64,000 bases of DNA from contig CAOLHI010001251.1 in assembly GCA_948474755.1 (NCBI GenBank), forward strand, positions 248,001 through 312,000, in the 5' to 3' direction. Shown piece after piece: positions 22,801 through 34,334 of the stretch. The DNA comes from Ctenosaura bakeri (taxonomy: Eukaryota > Chordata > Lepidosauria > Squamata > Iguanidae). Under the pieces are notes generated by a model, which ran no database searches, was not told where the DNA came from, and saw only the letters and a program-made list of their open reading frames with translations. Made by a program: the position numbers and the translations under genes. Position 1 is the first letter of the stretch. Every line of letters begins with the position of its first letter.

Positions 22801-24330
22801 AACTCCTGCTGGCAAATCAGCCTCATGTCACACACTTCTACTGAACAGCAAAAATAGAAAGAACAAGCTGTTTAATCACTGTTGGGGGGGCTGTTATTCA
22901 GCTCCGTAAGATAACAAAAAAGAAACGAGCCATACATATAGTAATGGTGTTCACCACCTAGCTTTCTACCTTGTCTTAATTAAAAGACATGGCTATATTA
23001 GGCTCACTCCTAGTCCAATTCCAGGACCCATTTGCACAGCATTACCATCACAAGATTATTCCCCCAGCTGCCATTCCTGGAAGAGCTCATTATAAAAATG
23101 ATCAAAAGCAAGCCTGGAAAACAAACTCAAAGACCTCTAGATTGCCATTCCTTCATATGTACCATACAGGGCACTGGCACAGAAATCTCGTTGTATAATC
23201 AGCCTGTTATGAAGGAAAAGAACATATTGTATGGATTTTATGTAATTAGTTAAATTTATGTAAGACTGTACTGTCTGTACTGTAGCTGCCAAGAGTGCCA
23301 TGTTACTTACAACAAAACATCATCACGCCAGCAAACGGGGCAGGGCCAGTTACTCTGAGGCAAGGATTTTTTTTTTCTGTCTAGGGCTGCAGTCCCTCTA
23401 GTGTAATCACTTTCTCTCTTGCTGACCCCACCTTCTGTCTCCTACACTTTCCTCTCAACCCAGCAAGCGATGAAACCTTCACACAGATTGGACTTCTGAA
23501 ACCAAGCTAACGTCCTGAACCAGAACCGCTTTATCTCAATGAGACCAGAGAGGCAGCCTCTCTACTTTCTTTCCAAAATTAGACAAAAATGTTTTTTGTC
23601 ACAGTTTCCCAGTTTCTGGAGGGTTGGCCTTGCAGTCTTCGAATGCTTGAAACTTGTTATTCATTTTTATCTCTTTCTAACTACGACATTGCTTTATGTT
23701 CTAGAAATTTTTATATGTTGCTTTACACAACCCCTATGGAGCAGAAAAGCAAGTGAGAGCAATGTTAATAAACAGCATATATAATATTGACACCACAGTA
23801 ATATCTGTCTGTTTTTGAACATTGGGACTATGTTCTATGAGATCCCCAGTCTTCTTAGGTTGCTTCCTTACCACTTATTTTGTGTCCTTGTGCCTTCCTC
23901 CTCCTCCATCTCGCTTTTCCTTTGTTGACTTTTAAGCTGCACTGACTAAAACTGTGTCTAGATTGGTGACTCCTATTACTATTTAATTATTGCTCTCCCA
24001 CTATGAATTACAAGCATGTTTACAACTATGTTCACATTATTGTGGATATTGCACTTTTTCCTTATTCTTCCCTCTATGTTCTCTTCCCACTATGGGCCCT
24101 GACTGGCTGTGAATGAGGAAGGGGAAAGTTCAATTCACCTGAACAGTCATTTGGAATGAAACAAAATCTGTACAACTGTTAAAAAAAATACATATTGATA
24201 GAGTGTGCTCATTCATTTAAACATGATCATCTATTATTATAATTCATGAAAGGTTAAAACCCCAGAAGTGTTTAACAGATGTCTCAGAATGAGAAATGTA
24301 GGTAGCAAATGTTATTTAGGACATAACCAT

Positions 24331-24543
24331 GGGCTCATTACACTACAGCATTATAGCACTATTATTCCACTTTAGCTACCATTATTCTATCCTATGGAAT
24401 TCTGTTATTTGCAGTATAGGGAAGGGGATTTAGAATTCTTAGCCAGTACCTCACCAAACTACAAACCCCAGATTCCACAGAATGCAACTTTGGCAATTAA
24501 AGTGGAATAATAGCGCTGTAATTCTGTAGTGTGAATGTGCCTC
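24331..24543. mobile_element. Older relative of the palindromic family
   Basis: The left segment ttacactacagcattatagc is complementary to the right segment gcgctgtaattctgtagtgt. The inner arms contain cctatggaattctg and cagattccacagaatg. Confidence 0.72.
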
Positions 24544-25130
24544 TTCATCCAGCTACTGGTATTCGGAGCTATACTTCCTCTGAACTTGAAGTTGGCTAGA
24601 GGATATAAAGCTAATATGGCTAATACCCACTGGTAGACTTAACATCCTTGAATCTGGCTAATCTCCCTTTAAAACCAGCTAAAGCTCTGGGCAGATGTTT
24701 TGATGGATTGCAGACAGGAAAGCAGGTCTGCACCTGTTAGCCAGTCCACTCCTCACGCTAATTCATTCACTGGCTCAGCTCAGTGTCTCAGCATTTTGGT
24801 CAAAGAGGTGGGTGGCATGGGAGGAATGAGGTGATGTGGTCATGACAAATAAAATGTCTGAAAAAGCTCCTAATTCCATGGCCATTGTAAGGCTGGATTA
24901 AGACATGGTGAGGTCCTTAGCTCTAAGAAGCCCCATAGTACTGAACTCTCAAAATCTGTTTTATTTTGGAAATTATGCCAAACTTGAAATTTAGATTTTA
25001 AGAAGATATTATTTAGAGGGCGCCTCATAGTTTGAGACCGGAAATCGCAGCTTACTCAGTTTGGCTGTTGGTGCATCCCCATTAGTATAGACTCATGGAA
25101 TCCTTTGTTGAGTGGTGATTAAACACATCT

Positions 25131-25358
25131 TGTTGTGTGCCTTCAACTTGTTTCGGACTTACGGTGATCCTAGGGGGAACCCATCATGGCTTTTCTCAGC
25201 AAAATTTGTTCAGAGGGGGGTTGCTGTGGCCCTTCTCTGAGGCTGAGTTGGTGTGACTTGCCCAAGGCCACTCAGTGGGTTTCCACGACCAAGTAGGAAT
25301 TCAAACCCTGATCTCTCAGAGTCCTAGTCAAAGACTCAAACTACTACACTACACTGGC
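25131..25358 (-). repeat. tRNA-derived SINE, ACA-tailed
   Basis: The reverse orientation begins cttgttgtgtgccttcaact and ends with actcaaactactacactaca. The B box is on the minus strand near 25300. Confidence 0.8.
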
Positions 25359-25716
25359 CCTTGATTCAATACACAGGAAAATCTGAGGGATTCTATGGCC
25401 CTCTTCTAATCAGGAGTAATAACAGAATTTATTTAGTCCTTCCTGTGTAAATACAACACTGGGCCATCATCACATCCTGTGACAGTATCTTCCACTGTTT
25501 TGCTGGAGAAAATACATTCTCTTTGCCTCACCCTGAATGTACAGACCATCTTTTTCACTAGCTAAGAAATCGCTCCTCCAGTTTTGATGGATCTGCTTCT
25601 GGTCACACTGTTAAAAGAATTTTGGAAATGACTATCAATCACCTTCTTCCACATGGTTTCTTACAGATCAATCTCTCCCCAAAACAGAGTGCAGATAAAC
25701 AAATACAAATAAATAC

Positions 25717-25758
25717 CTCAGATAGAAGGGTGACATAGGCCTTTCATCCTCTTGCGAG
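25717..25758 (-). CDS. FAM13A: FAM13A 42-nt microexon (SQEDERPMSPFYL)
   Basis: A 42-nt exon with a strong acceptor (tttgttttttag|c) and donor (gag|gtattt). It carries one base completing a serine, then SQEDERPMSPFYL, then two bases (ag) completed to serine by the next exon. The human counterpart, by memory, reads SSQEDERPLSPFYLS, so only one residue differs. It is the first exon shared by long and short isoforms, which makes it the point where the internal first exon at 47.7 kb joins the common body. Length is a multiple of three, so skipping would keep the frame. It is too short to appear as an open reading frame and was found by its splice sites and residue match. Confidence 0.93.
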
Positions 25759-26823
25759 CTAAAAAACAAACAAGATATATTTGTCATTAGCATTTAAGTT
25801 TCTATTCTTTGCTTTCAAGTTCATTTGCACTGCATCATCCAGATCCGAGTGAAAGAGAAAAAGCCTGAATGGACAGAATGCATGCTGATAACAGTGTTTT
25901 ACTGTATAGTCTAAAAGACAGCTGCTGGTCATGGCGGGCGATGAGAGAACAAAGTGTTAAACTACATTCTTCAAGGTTACAAAATCCCAAGTCATTTGCT
26001 AGTGCTCACCAAAGCAGAACAAGATAATGCTGAACTGTCAGAGCCACAGCAGCTGAGCAGCAAATACTTCAGGGACTATTTCTATAGCAACATTACAGCT
26101 GAAACTGGAACAGGGACTTTGGGGCAGGAACGGGTGAGAACTTTCCCTGGTTCCACATGTGAATAATTTGCTCCTAAAAACAGAATAATGCAATACTTTT
26201 GTCAGAAAAAAACGACCAAATCTTTGCTGGCATTGGTCTGCACCCCCAACATGAGGTGAGATAAACTATTCTAAGAGGCATCACTGGAAATCATGCTATA
26301 CATCTAAATTCCTTAAATGACCTATGATCGTGTTAACACAAGTTTTACAGAAGAAAGATGCCAAGTGAAATGCAAGCATGCAAACCTGATTCTTTCTAGT
26401 GGTGAACTGAACTATTTTTTAATATATAAATGCAGCTGAGCAGCTCCTTCCATGGTCTATTTTGTGAAGCATGAATGCTATATGTATTCAGCATGGTGTC
26501 TCTGTACATAATTGGAATGCACCCTTTTCACAATTACAGGCAAGATCTCTATGAGCAGTGTCAGACCAATTAGGTAAAAATCTGTCAAAAACAAAACTCA
26601 AATTTGGCCAGACATGGGTGGGATAGCTCCCAACTCTTGACCATCAAAGAGGGAGATTCTTTAATACTATTATTCTTTAATATTATTATCATCTATTTTT
26701 ATATATTCTGCCTTTCCCCCCAAAACAACTGGAAGTCCTGTTTATAAAAAAGAAACACGTAGCCAACTTTGTTAGTGAAGCATCTAACTATACTTTCACT
26801 GTAACAAAAACACACAGAGAGAG

Positions 26824-26934
26824 CTTGAATAAACTATTTGTTGGATATCAGCTCCCACAATCCTCAGCCAGACTGGCCATTGGAGATCCTGGGAGCTGTA
26901 ATCCAAAAAGTAACTTTGCTGAGCTCTGCAGGAA
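26824..26934. mobile_element. hAT-like element
   Basis: agcttgaataaactatttgt and cagctcccacaatcctcagc at the left; gagatcctgggagctgtaat and gtaactttgctgagctctg at the right. Confidence 0.6.
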
Positions 26935-27570
26935 TATGTGGATATGTGCAATGTGCACACACACTGTTTGGGGGGAGGTGAATGATGAGATCTTTTTTCA
27001 TCCCCCTTTTCATTATTTCTAAAACTATCTTACTGAGATCTCAACAATTTAAAAGCAGCTGATGACTTTGTGTCTCTTTATTCTGCATTATGACAAATCT
27101 AATAAAGAATGGTGTGCAATTACTTTTCTTTTTGTGGCCTTCTCAAATGCAAATACTAGAGTTAAAGCCTGAGGGTTAAGTCACATGCACTCCTAAGTGC
27201 ATCTGTCCTTATCCCTCCCCCCACAACCTTCCCAAACCAAGGCAAGCAAACTTTGACACTACTTGCATATCCCAGTAGCTGTTCCTTTGACATTAATGAG
27301 AAAGTACTGGAATATGCCATCAGGTTCTTCCTCACCCTTGGAAAGCCTGATCAGACCCAGATTTCGGAATGCACTGAGTAACTTTTTCAAAGAAGATACT
27401 CAGCTTAGCTAAACCAGGGCTCAATCAGCAGGCATACCAGTATTGAGACTAGCAGTTCTGCTTACTTCTTCAAGGTCCACTGAATGTATGCATGCATACA
27501 TGTATGCATATCACAGGAACACCAAATGCTTAACAGATATTTGTATTTTATTATAAAGCATTCAAAGAGA

Positions 27571-27750
27571 GCTAGGGTGGTGTGGTTGGACTTCGAACCT
27601 AGAGACAAGGGTTTCATTCCCTGCCTGGCCATGGAAACCCACTGGGTGATCTTGGGCACATCACACACTCTCAGTCTCAGAAAATCTCATTATAGGTTCA
27701 CCTTAGGGTTGCCAAATGTTGAAAATGACTTCAAGGCACACAACAACAAA
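27571..27750 (+). repeat. tRNA-derived SINE, ACA-tailed
   Basis: ggtggtgtggttggacttcg, gggtttcattccctgcctgg, ccatggaaacccactgggtg, and tail ggcacacaacaacaa. Confidence 0.8.
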
Positions 27751-27814
27751 TGAAGCAATCAAAGCACTGCCTACTTGTAATCTTTCTTAGACCATGTAGG
27801 AGATGTCAGTATTA

Positions 27815-27905
27815 TTATTTTTCCATATTCCAGACAGGGAAACTGAAGTGAAAGGAGAGAGGCCTAAGATCGTTTGTGAAAGCAGTTAAGATCAGAACAG
27901 GAAAC
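27815..27905 (+). repeat. MIR-like fragment
   Basis: attccagacagggaaactga followed by agtgaaaggagagaggccta resembles the MIR core (cagatggggaaactgaggc). Weak. Confidence 0.35.
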
Positions 27906-28512
27906 TTCCCAATTCTCAGTTGTTTCGGAGCCACTGTGTTATACCAGTTATGGCTTCAATGTGATTTTGGACATGGAGCAATAGGAAGTGAGATAAATTC
28001 TCCTCTATCTGCTGGACTGTATGGTTATCAGACTGCATGGCTATACCCTGTGGGATCAATGGCTGGAGTTAACTTTGGCTGAGGACCTGGCTTCATTTCC
28101 CCCTGCCATGTTCCCAGTGAAGGAGGAGCAAAGCTACCCACACTCAGCTGGTACTCCGAATCAGCCTCCTGAAATGCTTTGGTCTCACCACCTTCCCCAC
28201 TTAGCTTTGTTCACACATTTTTTTGTGAAGTTAGTGCCCCAGCTGTGGAGATCCCCAGCTCCCAGTTCCACCTACCTCCTGCTCAGTCCCTTCTGAAGCT
28301 TGGCAAACAGCAGATTTCCCTGGGCCAGACTGCAGACGCTGCTGGGCCAGATTAGACCCAGAGCCTAGAAGTTTCCTTGTTTTGACTTTAAGTGTGGATA
28401 ATGTGATCTACCGGTAAATACAAAGCTATTTTATTTCTACCCTAGGACGGAGAGAAAGGCAAGCACATACACAAACACATCCACTACCTGACATAATCAT
28501 AATTCCTCTACT

Positions 28513-28642
28513 CCTGTACTCCCTTGCTTGTGTATTGATGAAAGAAAGGTAACACTTGAATGCAGTTATTGGATTGGTGAACCTTAGCCACATTCATATT
28601 TAACTTACCTTGTTTTCATCCACACATGAGCAAGGGAGTACC
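28513..28642. repeat. Inverted repeat, about 36-bp arms
   Basis: tactcccttgcttgtgtatt (left arm) pairs with the complement of acacatgagcaagggagtac (right arm), and both arms run on through an aaggtaa/ttacctt pair with a few mismatches, around about 55 bp. It lies about 840 bp left of the DIRS start. Confidence 0.5.
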
Positions 28643-29819
28643 CAGTGTCACGCTTTCCCTTCTTCAAATATAAATTGAGGTGTCTGAAGAAGAAAAGTTC
28701 CTCTTTGCATGGATACTCTCCATGAAAAGAAGATTCTCTATTTTTCAGGACTCTTGCTTGCATAGGGAGCCTCCACCAGAACCATCCTCTTCATACTTAA
28801 CACTTTACACACGAGGAGAGTGACCATGGAAGGGAACAGAGCAAGGTCAAGCATTTCCCCCCTTGGCAGCTGGGGGAACCAAGAGGAGTTAACAGTCAAA
28901 TATGGGTAACATTAAGAGTCTTGCAAACCCACACAGTGAGGACTGTGCTACTGTCAACCAGCTCAGCGATCATGACAGAAATATTTATAGTAACATCAAT
29001 TCAACCTGCACAAAACAGCACAGTAACTATATGAAGAGGTGCAACTAATGAATGTGACACTTTATTTCAGGTTCACCTTCCCGCAAAAATTCAAAGGCAG
29101 AAATAATTCCAGTTACATCTGGGCTGGACTCTTGTTTTTCATTCTGCTATTATGTTCACTGATTTCTACAGGAGCTCACCTGCACTGGAACCTAATGCTT
29201 GAGTGGTTGAATTAAGTCCCTAATCAGAGCTTCCTCTTATCAGAAAAAGGAAGGCAGGGCAGGAAGAAAACAAAGCATGATAGCCTACCAAGGACGAGAA
29301 TGGGTCCTTACAATCAAGTCATTGCAGTAACAATCATAGTTTTTATCAGAAGGAAACCTACAAGTGTAACCACATAATAAACCAATAGCTTTTGAAATGT
29401 TGTTATGCCATTGATGAGCGCAATCAAGTACAAAAATATCCCACCACCTTATTCCTATAGCTCAAATTACCTCTGAAAGGAATGCTGCTTCTTCTTCGTG
29501 GTCTCTGTGCCTTCATACACTAGGAGCTTTAGCGCCTGCGCGGTAGCGTTCGGAAACTTCTAGAGCTTGTTCGCTTGGCGGGAACCCCTCCCCCACGCCG
29601 GTACTGCGCATGCTCCTCCCGCCGAGCAACGGTCTCTCCTCAGTTCTTTCTCGTCCGCCGTCGCGTACGGAAGGTTCTTTGGTTTGTTCCTCTCACTTTT
29701 GTGCTTGGCTTGCTGTTTTCACGGTTTTACGGACTTTTGGACTGTCTCTGACCTCTCTTTCGGACTCCCCCTTCGGCTTTGGTCTTTTCGGATTTTCGCT
29801 GTTTGGCGTTCTTCGTCTT

Positions 29820-32273
29820 ATGTCCGCGCTCTTCAAGAAGTGCGTGTCCTGCGGGCGCAAGGTTGCCCTCAACGACAGCCACAAGGAGTGTCTCTTCTGT
29901 TTGGGTGAGTCCCACAACATCCGGACTTGCCCAATTTGCCGGGATTTTACTCCCCAAACTCTCCGCAACCGGTCCGCGAGACTTAAGTCTTATTGTTGGG
30001 AACAGTCTCTGCGAGTGATAGACGAGATCTCCACTTCCAAGATGGCCGACAAGAAGACGACCACGCCATCGACGGTATCGGCGGCTGCCGTTCCGTCCAC
30101 CTCGTCGGTATCGGGCTCGGTACCGGCGAAAACGCCGATCTCGGCGTTACCGAGGATCCCGAAGCTGTCGGCGGCTGCCAAGTCAGCGAAAGGATCCTCG
30201 ACGGTGAGGAAGGCTGAGGCTCCCCTGACGGAGACGCCTGCTAAAAAGCGCCCTGCTCCGGACAGAGGCAAGGGCAAGGAGAAGGAGAAGAAGAAGAAGA
30301 AGAAGGAGAAGAAGCGCTCCCCGGCTGGGGACGTTCAACCTCCTACTCCTCCTCCTACTCAGCAGCCTTCCAAAGGGCGAGGCGAGTCCGTCGATCTCTC
30401 GGATGATGAGATCGAGGACGTTCCCCAACAGCGCCCGGACTCGCCTGTGGCAAACCTTCCAACCCTGGTGGAGGAGCGCCACCGCCCTCCTAGCCGTCGC
30501 AGGTCGGCCGACCTGCAGCAGAGAGAGCCCTCTGCTTCTCCGGAGCGGCGTTCGACCTCCTTCCGGTCCCGGTCCCGCTCTTCCGAGCGTCCGGTGGCCT
30601 CGCCGCCTCCTAGGGAGACAAGAGAGGAACAACCTCGCTCGTCTGCCTCCAGATACACCTCGGCGTCCTACGTGGCCAGGTACGCGAGGGAATCTGAATG
30701 GAGAGAGCGCCCGGCCTCTTATCGGTCACATTCACCATCGTACCGGGATCGGTACCATCGTGGCCCGAGTCGCTGGGAGACCTTCCGGAGGTCCCGGTCA
30801 CCTCGTCGACAGCGCGAATCGCGCTCGCCTAGAGGGGACGAGGCTCGGTACCGTCGACGCCGAAGCCGATCTCCGTCGGACCGCCGCTCCTTCAGCCGCT
30901 CTCCCTCTCCTCGATATCATAGGGCGAGGGAGCCTTCACCTCGGTATCGGGCGATATCGCCACCTCCTAGGGTCACGGCAACGGCGACGCGCCCTACGGA
31001 GTCGGTGGTGACTGAGCGGGCTACGACGACGTCAGCCTGCCAGACTACCCCTGTCACCACTAAGAAGGTGAAGTCAGTGGTCAGCCAGCCCAAGCGGGAC
31101 GCTGCTACTACCACCGCCCCGGCTGCAGAGAAGCCTAGGAAGGCAACACCTGGGGCGACTGCGAAGGAGCCGGAAAGCGAGCGGCGAGAGGACTCACCGA
31201 CCTCAGAGTCGTACGACTCGAGTGCGGAATCAGAGGTGTCTGAGGCGGCCTCCCAGGAGTCTCCTCCGCTGGGATTCGGGGACCCGATCCCAGATTCTGC
31301 TCCAGAGGACGTCCACCAGTTCTCTGCGATGCTGCTCCGCATGGCTGCTACCCTCGGCCTTAAGATCGCCGATGCGGAGCCGGAGGACGACGATCCAGCC
31401 TTCTCTGTCTTCGAAGAGAAGCGACCTGCCACGGCCCCGCTGCCTCTCCTGCCCCGGGTATCCAGACTGGTGAAGGCCGCCTGGGATAGGCCGGCCTCGG
31501 CTCAGCCGATACCGCAGCGTCTGGAACACCTCTACAGGGTGCAGAAGGATAACGCCGGTTATCTCTTTAATCACCCTGCACCGAACTCTGTGGTGGTCGA
31601 GTCGGCACAGACGAAAGGCTCCGGCAGGCAGCACACCACCCCGCCAGACAAAGAGGGCAGGAAGTTGGACGCCTATGCAAGAAGGTTCTATTCCGCCGCC
31701 TCCTTGCAGATCAGGCTGTCCAACACTCAGGCTTGCCTCGCGGCATACCTGAAAAAGGTGCTCGATCGCCTGCAACCGGCGATGGAGGCGGTACCGGAGG
31801 ACATCCGCCAAGCCTCCTCCGTGATCTTCAACGAGGCCATCTCCATCGCTCGGCAGCAGATGGCCTCCTCCAGGCACGCAGTGGAGATTGCCTCCCGGGT
31901 CATGGCGGGATCCATCGGCCTGCGCCGCCATGCTTGGCTGCGGCCGGCCGACATCCAGGAGGACACCAGAAGGAGGATTGAAGATCTCCCCTTCGACGGT
32001 GAGGGCCTATTCAATTCGTCCACAGACGAAGCTTTGGACAATCTCGTTAAGGCGAGGCTGACCGCCAAGAAGATCGGGCTACAGCCGGCCACGCAAGCCC
32101 GCAGGACCTCCACCTTCCGCCCATCCTGGCGACGATCTTCCACCTCGTCGTTCCAGCGTTCGGCCCAGTCTGGACAGTCGAGACCGTCCTCCGGCTCATC
32201 GGCCAGACGCACGATTAGACGACGCCCGGCTTCGTCCAAGAAGTCCTCCTCCGAGACAAAGTCTCGGTTTTGA
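29820..32273 (+). CDS. DIRS element Gag-like protein (ORF1), intact
   Basis: An open frame of 817 codons from ATG 29820. The frame is open 70 codons further up, but that part is leader-like and 29820 gives the typical start MSALFKKC. Residues 8-40 carry a zinc-finger-like set C-x2-C, H-x2-C-x2-C, H-x4-C-x2-C (C8, C11, H21, C24, C27, H32, C37, C40). A lysine run lies near 148-166 and an arginine/serine-rich region (many RS and SR pairs) near 237-378. Residues about 496-757 form a helical domain of the kind found in DIRS Gag and in the LAP2alpha C-terminus, which is thought to derive from such an element. It presumably packages element RNA. No stop or frameshift is present, which argues for a recent insertion. 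Confidence 0.85.
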   Translation: MSALFKKCVSCGRKVALNDSHKECLFCLGESHNIRTCPICRDFTPQTLRNRSARLKSYCWEQSLRVIDEISTSKMADKKTTTPSTVSAAAVPSTSSVSGSVPAKTPISALPRIPKLSAAAKSAKGSSTVRKAEAPLTETPAKKRPAPDRGKGKEKEKKKKKKEKKRSPAGDVQPPTPPPTQQPSKGRGESVDLSDDEIEDVPQQRPDSPVANLPTLVEERHRPPSRRRSADLQQREPSASPERRSTSFRSRSRSSERPVASPPPRETREEQPRSSASRYTSASYVARYARESEWRERPASYRSHSPSYRDRYHRGPSRWETFRRSRSPRRQRESRSPRGDEARYRRRRSRSPSDRRSFSRSPSPRYHRAREPSPRYRAISPPPRVTATATRPTESVVTERATTTSACQTTPVTTKKVKSVVSQPKRDAATTTAPAAEKPRKATPGATAKEPESERREDSPTSESYDSSAESEVSEAASQESPPLGFGDPIPDSAPEDVHQFSAMLLRMAATLGLKIADAEPEDDDPAFSVFEEKRPATAPLPLLPRVSRLVKAAWDRPASAQPIPQRLEHLYRVQKDNAGYLFNHPAPNSVVVESAQTKGSGRQHTTPPDKEGRKLDAYARRFYSAASLQIRLSNTQACLAAYLKKVLDRLQPAMEAVPEDIRQASSVIFNEAISIARQQMASSRHAVEIASRVMAGSIGLRRHAWLRPADIQEDTRRRIEDLPFDGEGLFNSSTDEALDNLVKARLTAKKIGLQPATQARRTSTFRPSWRRSSTSSFQRSAQSGQSRPSSGSSARRTIRRRPASSKKSSSETKSRF

Positions 32274-32274
32274 C

Positions 32275-32938
32275 GTGCCTGGCAGGACCTACCAATACCC
32301 ACTCTTCAGCTTACCATCAGCGCTCGGAGACCGACCGACTCTGGCTCGACATCTCGCGGAGTGGCAGTGTGTCACTACGGACTCTTGGGTGCTTTCCATC
32401 GTCCGTCTTGGCTACGCCATCGAGTTTCTCGATATTCCTCCTCGAGGCGTTTACTATTCCACGCCGTCGAGTCCGGCCCTCCTGGAAGAGATCCAATCCC
32501 TCCTCCAGAAAGGGGCGATCGAGCAGCTCCCGCAAGAGGCCAAGACCACCGGCTTCTTCTCCAGGTACTTCACGGTACCGAAAGCCGACGGTACCCTCCG
32601 GCCGATCCTGGACCTCAGAGGGGTGAACTACTACATCCGCCCCAAAAGGTTCAAGATGGTCACGATACCGTCGATCCTGCCCTTCCTACATCGAGGGGAC
32701 TGGTTCGCCTCCATCGATCTCCGAGACGCATACTTCCATATCGCCATTCGCCCGCAGCACAGACGGTACCTCCGCTTCGCAGTCGACGACACCTGTTACC
32801 AGTACAAGGTGCTGCCGTTCGGACTCTCGACTGCCCCAAGGGTCTTCACCAAGTGCATGGCCCCGGTGGTATCCTTCCTGCGGACGAAGGGTGCTTCTGT
32901 CTTCCCTTACCTCGACGATTGGCTGTTGGTGGCGTCCT
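32275..32938 (+). CDS. DIRS reverse transcriptase, truncated after YLDD
   Basis: This frame (+1 relative to Gag) opens at once after the Gag stop and holds the N-terminal part of a reverse transcriptase. In order: TGFFSRYFTVPKADGT, LRPILDLRGVNYYI, FASIDLRDAYFHIAI (first catalytic Asp), VLPFGLSTAPRVF, and the catalytic box YLDD at 32908-32919 (about residues 212-215). After WLLVAS the sequence departs from the family at about 32938 and runs into foreign DNA with a chance stop at 32977-32979. There is no own ATG near the start, so expression would need an overlapping read-through or frameshift, as in other DIRS elements. Not functional alone because RNase H and recombinase are lost. Confidence 0.85.
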
Positions 32939-34113
32939 ATTTAATTATGGCCAATTTGGCAGGGAAGGGCCATCTCTAGGGGTGAACATACATTGCTCTC
33001 CTGTATTCATAACTCATGCTGTACCCTGCACCAACAATATACAAGGATGCCATGGGAAGGAGGGGAGGAGTATTCTTAATTTAAAATAGGGGTGTGCAAA
33101 TCTGTAAGATCCAGGGTATTCCATTTTGGGCCTCTGAAATCCTTTGCAGTCCCACAAAGGTTCAAAATGTCAGAAAATTTCAACAAGTTTTATTATCTAA
33201 TCAGTCCCTTTTCCCCCCATTGTGTGGGAAGACCATCCGACAGCTTGTTGCCAGGTGATAAAAGCTTTGGCCCACTGTATGGAAGTTGTTATTTAGGAGT
33301 AGAAAGACTCTCCTGCCTGCTCTCCTCCTCCTAGCAGCTGAAAGCTGAAAAGCTCCCAACTTTAGGAATGACATCTTCTTTCCATGCATTTCTGCATTCA
33401 TTTTTTCCCCTTTGCCTCTGTTACTGTGGAACAACATGTGGCCCCCATGAAAGTTGTTTTTTTTTTTTTTTTTGGAGGGGATGCCCTTTACTGCCCATTC
33501 CTTCAACTTTGCCAAACGTACTCCTGTGCTTCAAAAATTTGGTGGCAACCCTTTTAAAAATCTTTAGAACAAGAAATGCATTTACCATGCCCCTTGTTTT
33601 AAAGCAATCACGTGTGCCCTGTCAGTCACATGTGGTCTCTGTACCCAAAGGCATTTTTTCCAAGCTCTGGAAAAAAATGGTTTCTGCCACTTTTTGGGGG
33701 GAGTGGGAGGGGGGAGAAGTTCCCGTAGTGGCACTTTGGGAAGGGCCCCCAAGACCTGCTTCAAATGTTAAAAAAAATATAGCAGATGTTGCACAATTAG
33801 TATCTTCCAAGTCAGATACTAATCGATGGGTGTATCTGAGGAAATCACGTAGCGGGAGACTTGGGTTTGGTACAATGGCTGAATGAAATAAAGAAGCAAG
33901 TTTTAACAAATATTATAATTTCCTTTGGGTCCCAATTCAGAAGAGAAGATATAAACTCAATAAATGAATAGATAGATAAATAAAATTTGCTTAATACAGA
34001 GCAGAAGTGCTGCACATCTTATTATGTGATAAGAAGTGAAGTATATCCTGGCAATAGTTCTAACTCTGCAATGATGGCTTTTCTGTTACACAGGCCAGCC
34101 ACAGGACATCAGG
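32939..34113. other. Sequence right of the DIRS breakpoint
   Basis: AT-rich DNA unrelated to DIRS, with a long T run at 33456-33474 and an L2-like 3' end at 33912. The 33092-33890 part may be an old unrecognised repeat. Confidence 0.45.
33912..33986 (+). mobile_element. L2-like LINE 3' end
   Basis: tttcctttgggtcccaattc and agaagatataaactcaataa followed by gatagataaataaa. Confidence 0.55.
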
Positions 34114-34334
34114 GGCCTGTCCATACTACACAGATATAGGACTATAATTCCACTTTAACTACCATGGCAACAGCCTACAGAATACTCGATCTCTGGTTTC
34201 TGGAGGGGCATTTAGTATTCTCGACAGACAGCTCTAGTGCTTCACCAAGCTACAAGCTCAAAGATTTGACAGAATGATGAAATGGCAGTTAAAGTGGGAT
34301 CACAGTGCTATAACTGTGTGATGTGAAAAGGCTC
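34114..34334. mobile_element. Older relative of the palindromic family
   Basis: Outer inverted segments ccatactacacagatatagg and ctataactgtgtgatgtgaa, with ctttaactaccatggcaaca inside the left arm and atggcagttaaagtgggatc inside the right. Confidence 0.7.

Larger units (their letters stand above)
21149..25130. other. FAM13A intron with few old repeats
   Basis: Between the CR1 tail (22553-22800) and the palindromic relative (24331-24543) I recognise no further feature. Confidence 0.45.
25759..29477. other. Left part of the 22-kb first intron
   Basis: Holds one hAT-like element, one SINE, a MIR-like fragment and an inverted repeat, listed separately. Short open frames have no support. Confidence 0.45.
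29478..32938 (+). mobile_element. DIRS-type retrotransposon, 3'-truncated
   Basis: A GC- and CpG-rich block that stands out from the AT-rich intron. It contains a 5' non-coding region (about 29478-29819), a complete Gag frame and the first 221 codons of a reverse transcriptase frame. It then breaks off at about 32938, directly after the catalytic YLDD block, into unrelated AT-rich DNA. RNase H, the methyltransferase-like domain, the tyrosine recombinase and the right terminal repeat are missing. It lies in the 22-kb FAM13A intron, antisense to the gene. The left end is approximate because the partner terminal repeat is absent. Confidence 0.88.

Noticed and set aside
27820..27875. Minus-strand RPLSPF-like reading, similar to the FAM13A SSQEDERPLSPFYL exon
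   Set aside because: No matching flanking residues or splice sites; the stretch resembles a MIR core. The true exon is at 25717-25758.
29820..32273. Possible host gene related to LAP2alpha (TMPO)
   Set aside because: It is directly followed by a DIRS reverse transcriptase and has element-like composition, so the LAP2alpha resemblance reflects the shared DIRS origin.
32361..33089. 242-codon open frame overlapping the reverse transcriptase
   Set aside because: Out-of-frame shadow of GC-rich coding sequence, with no family signature.
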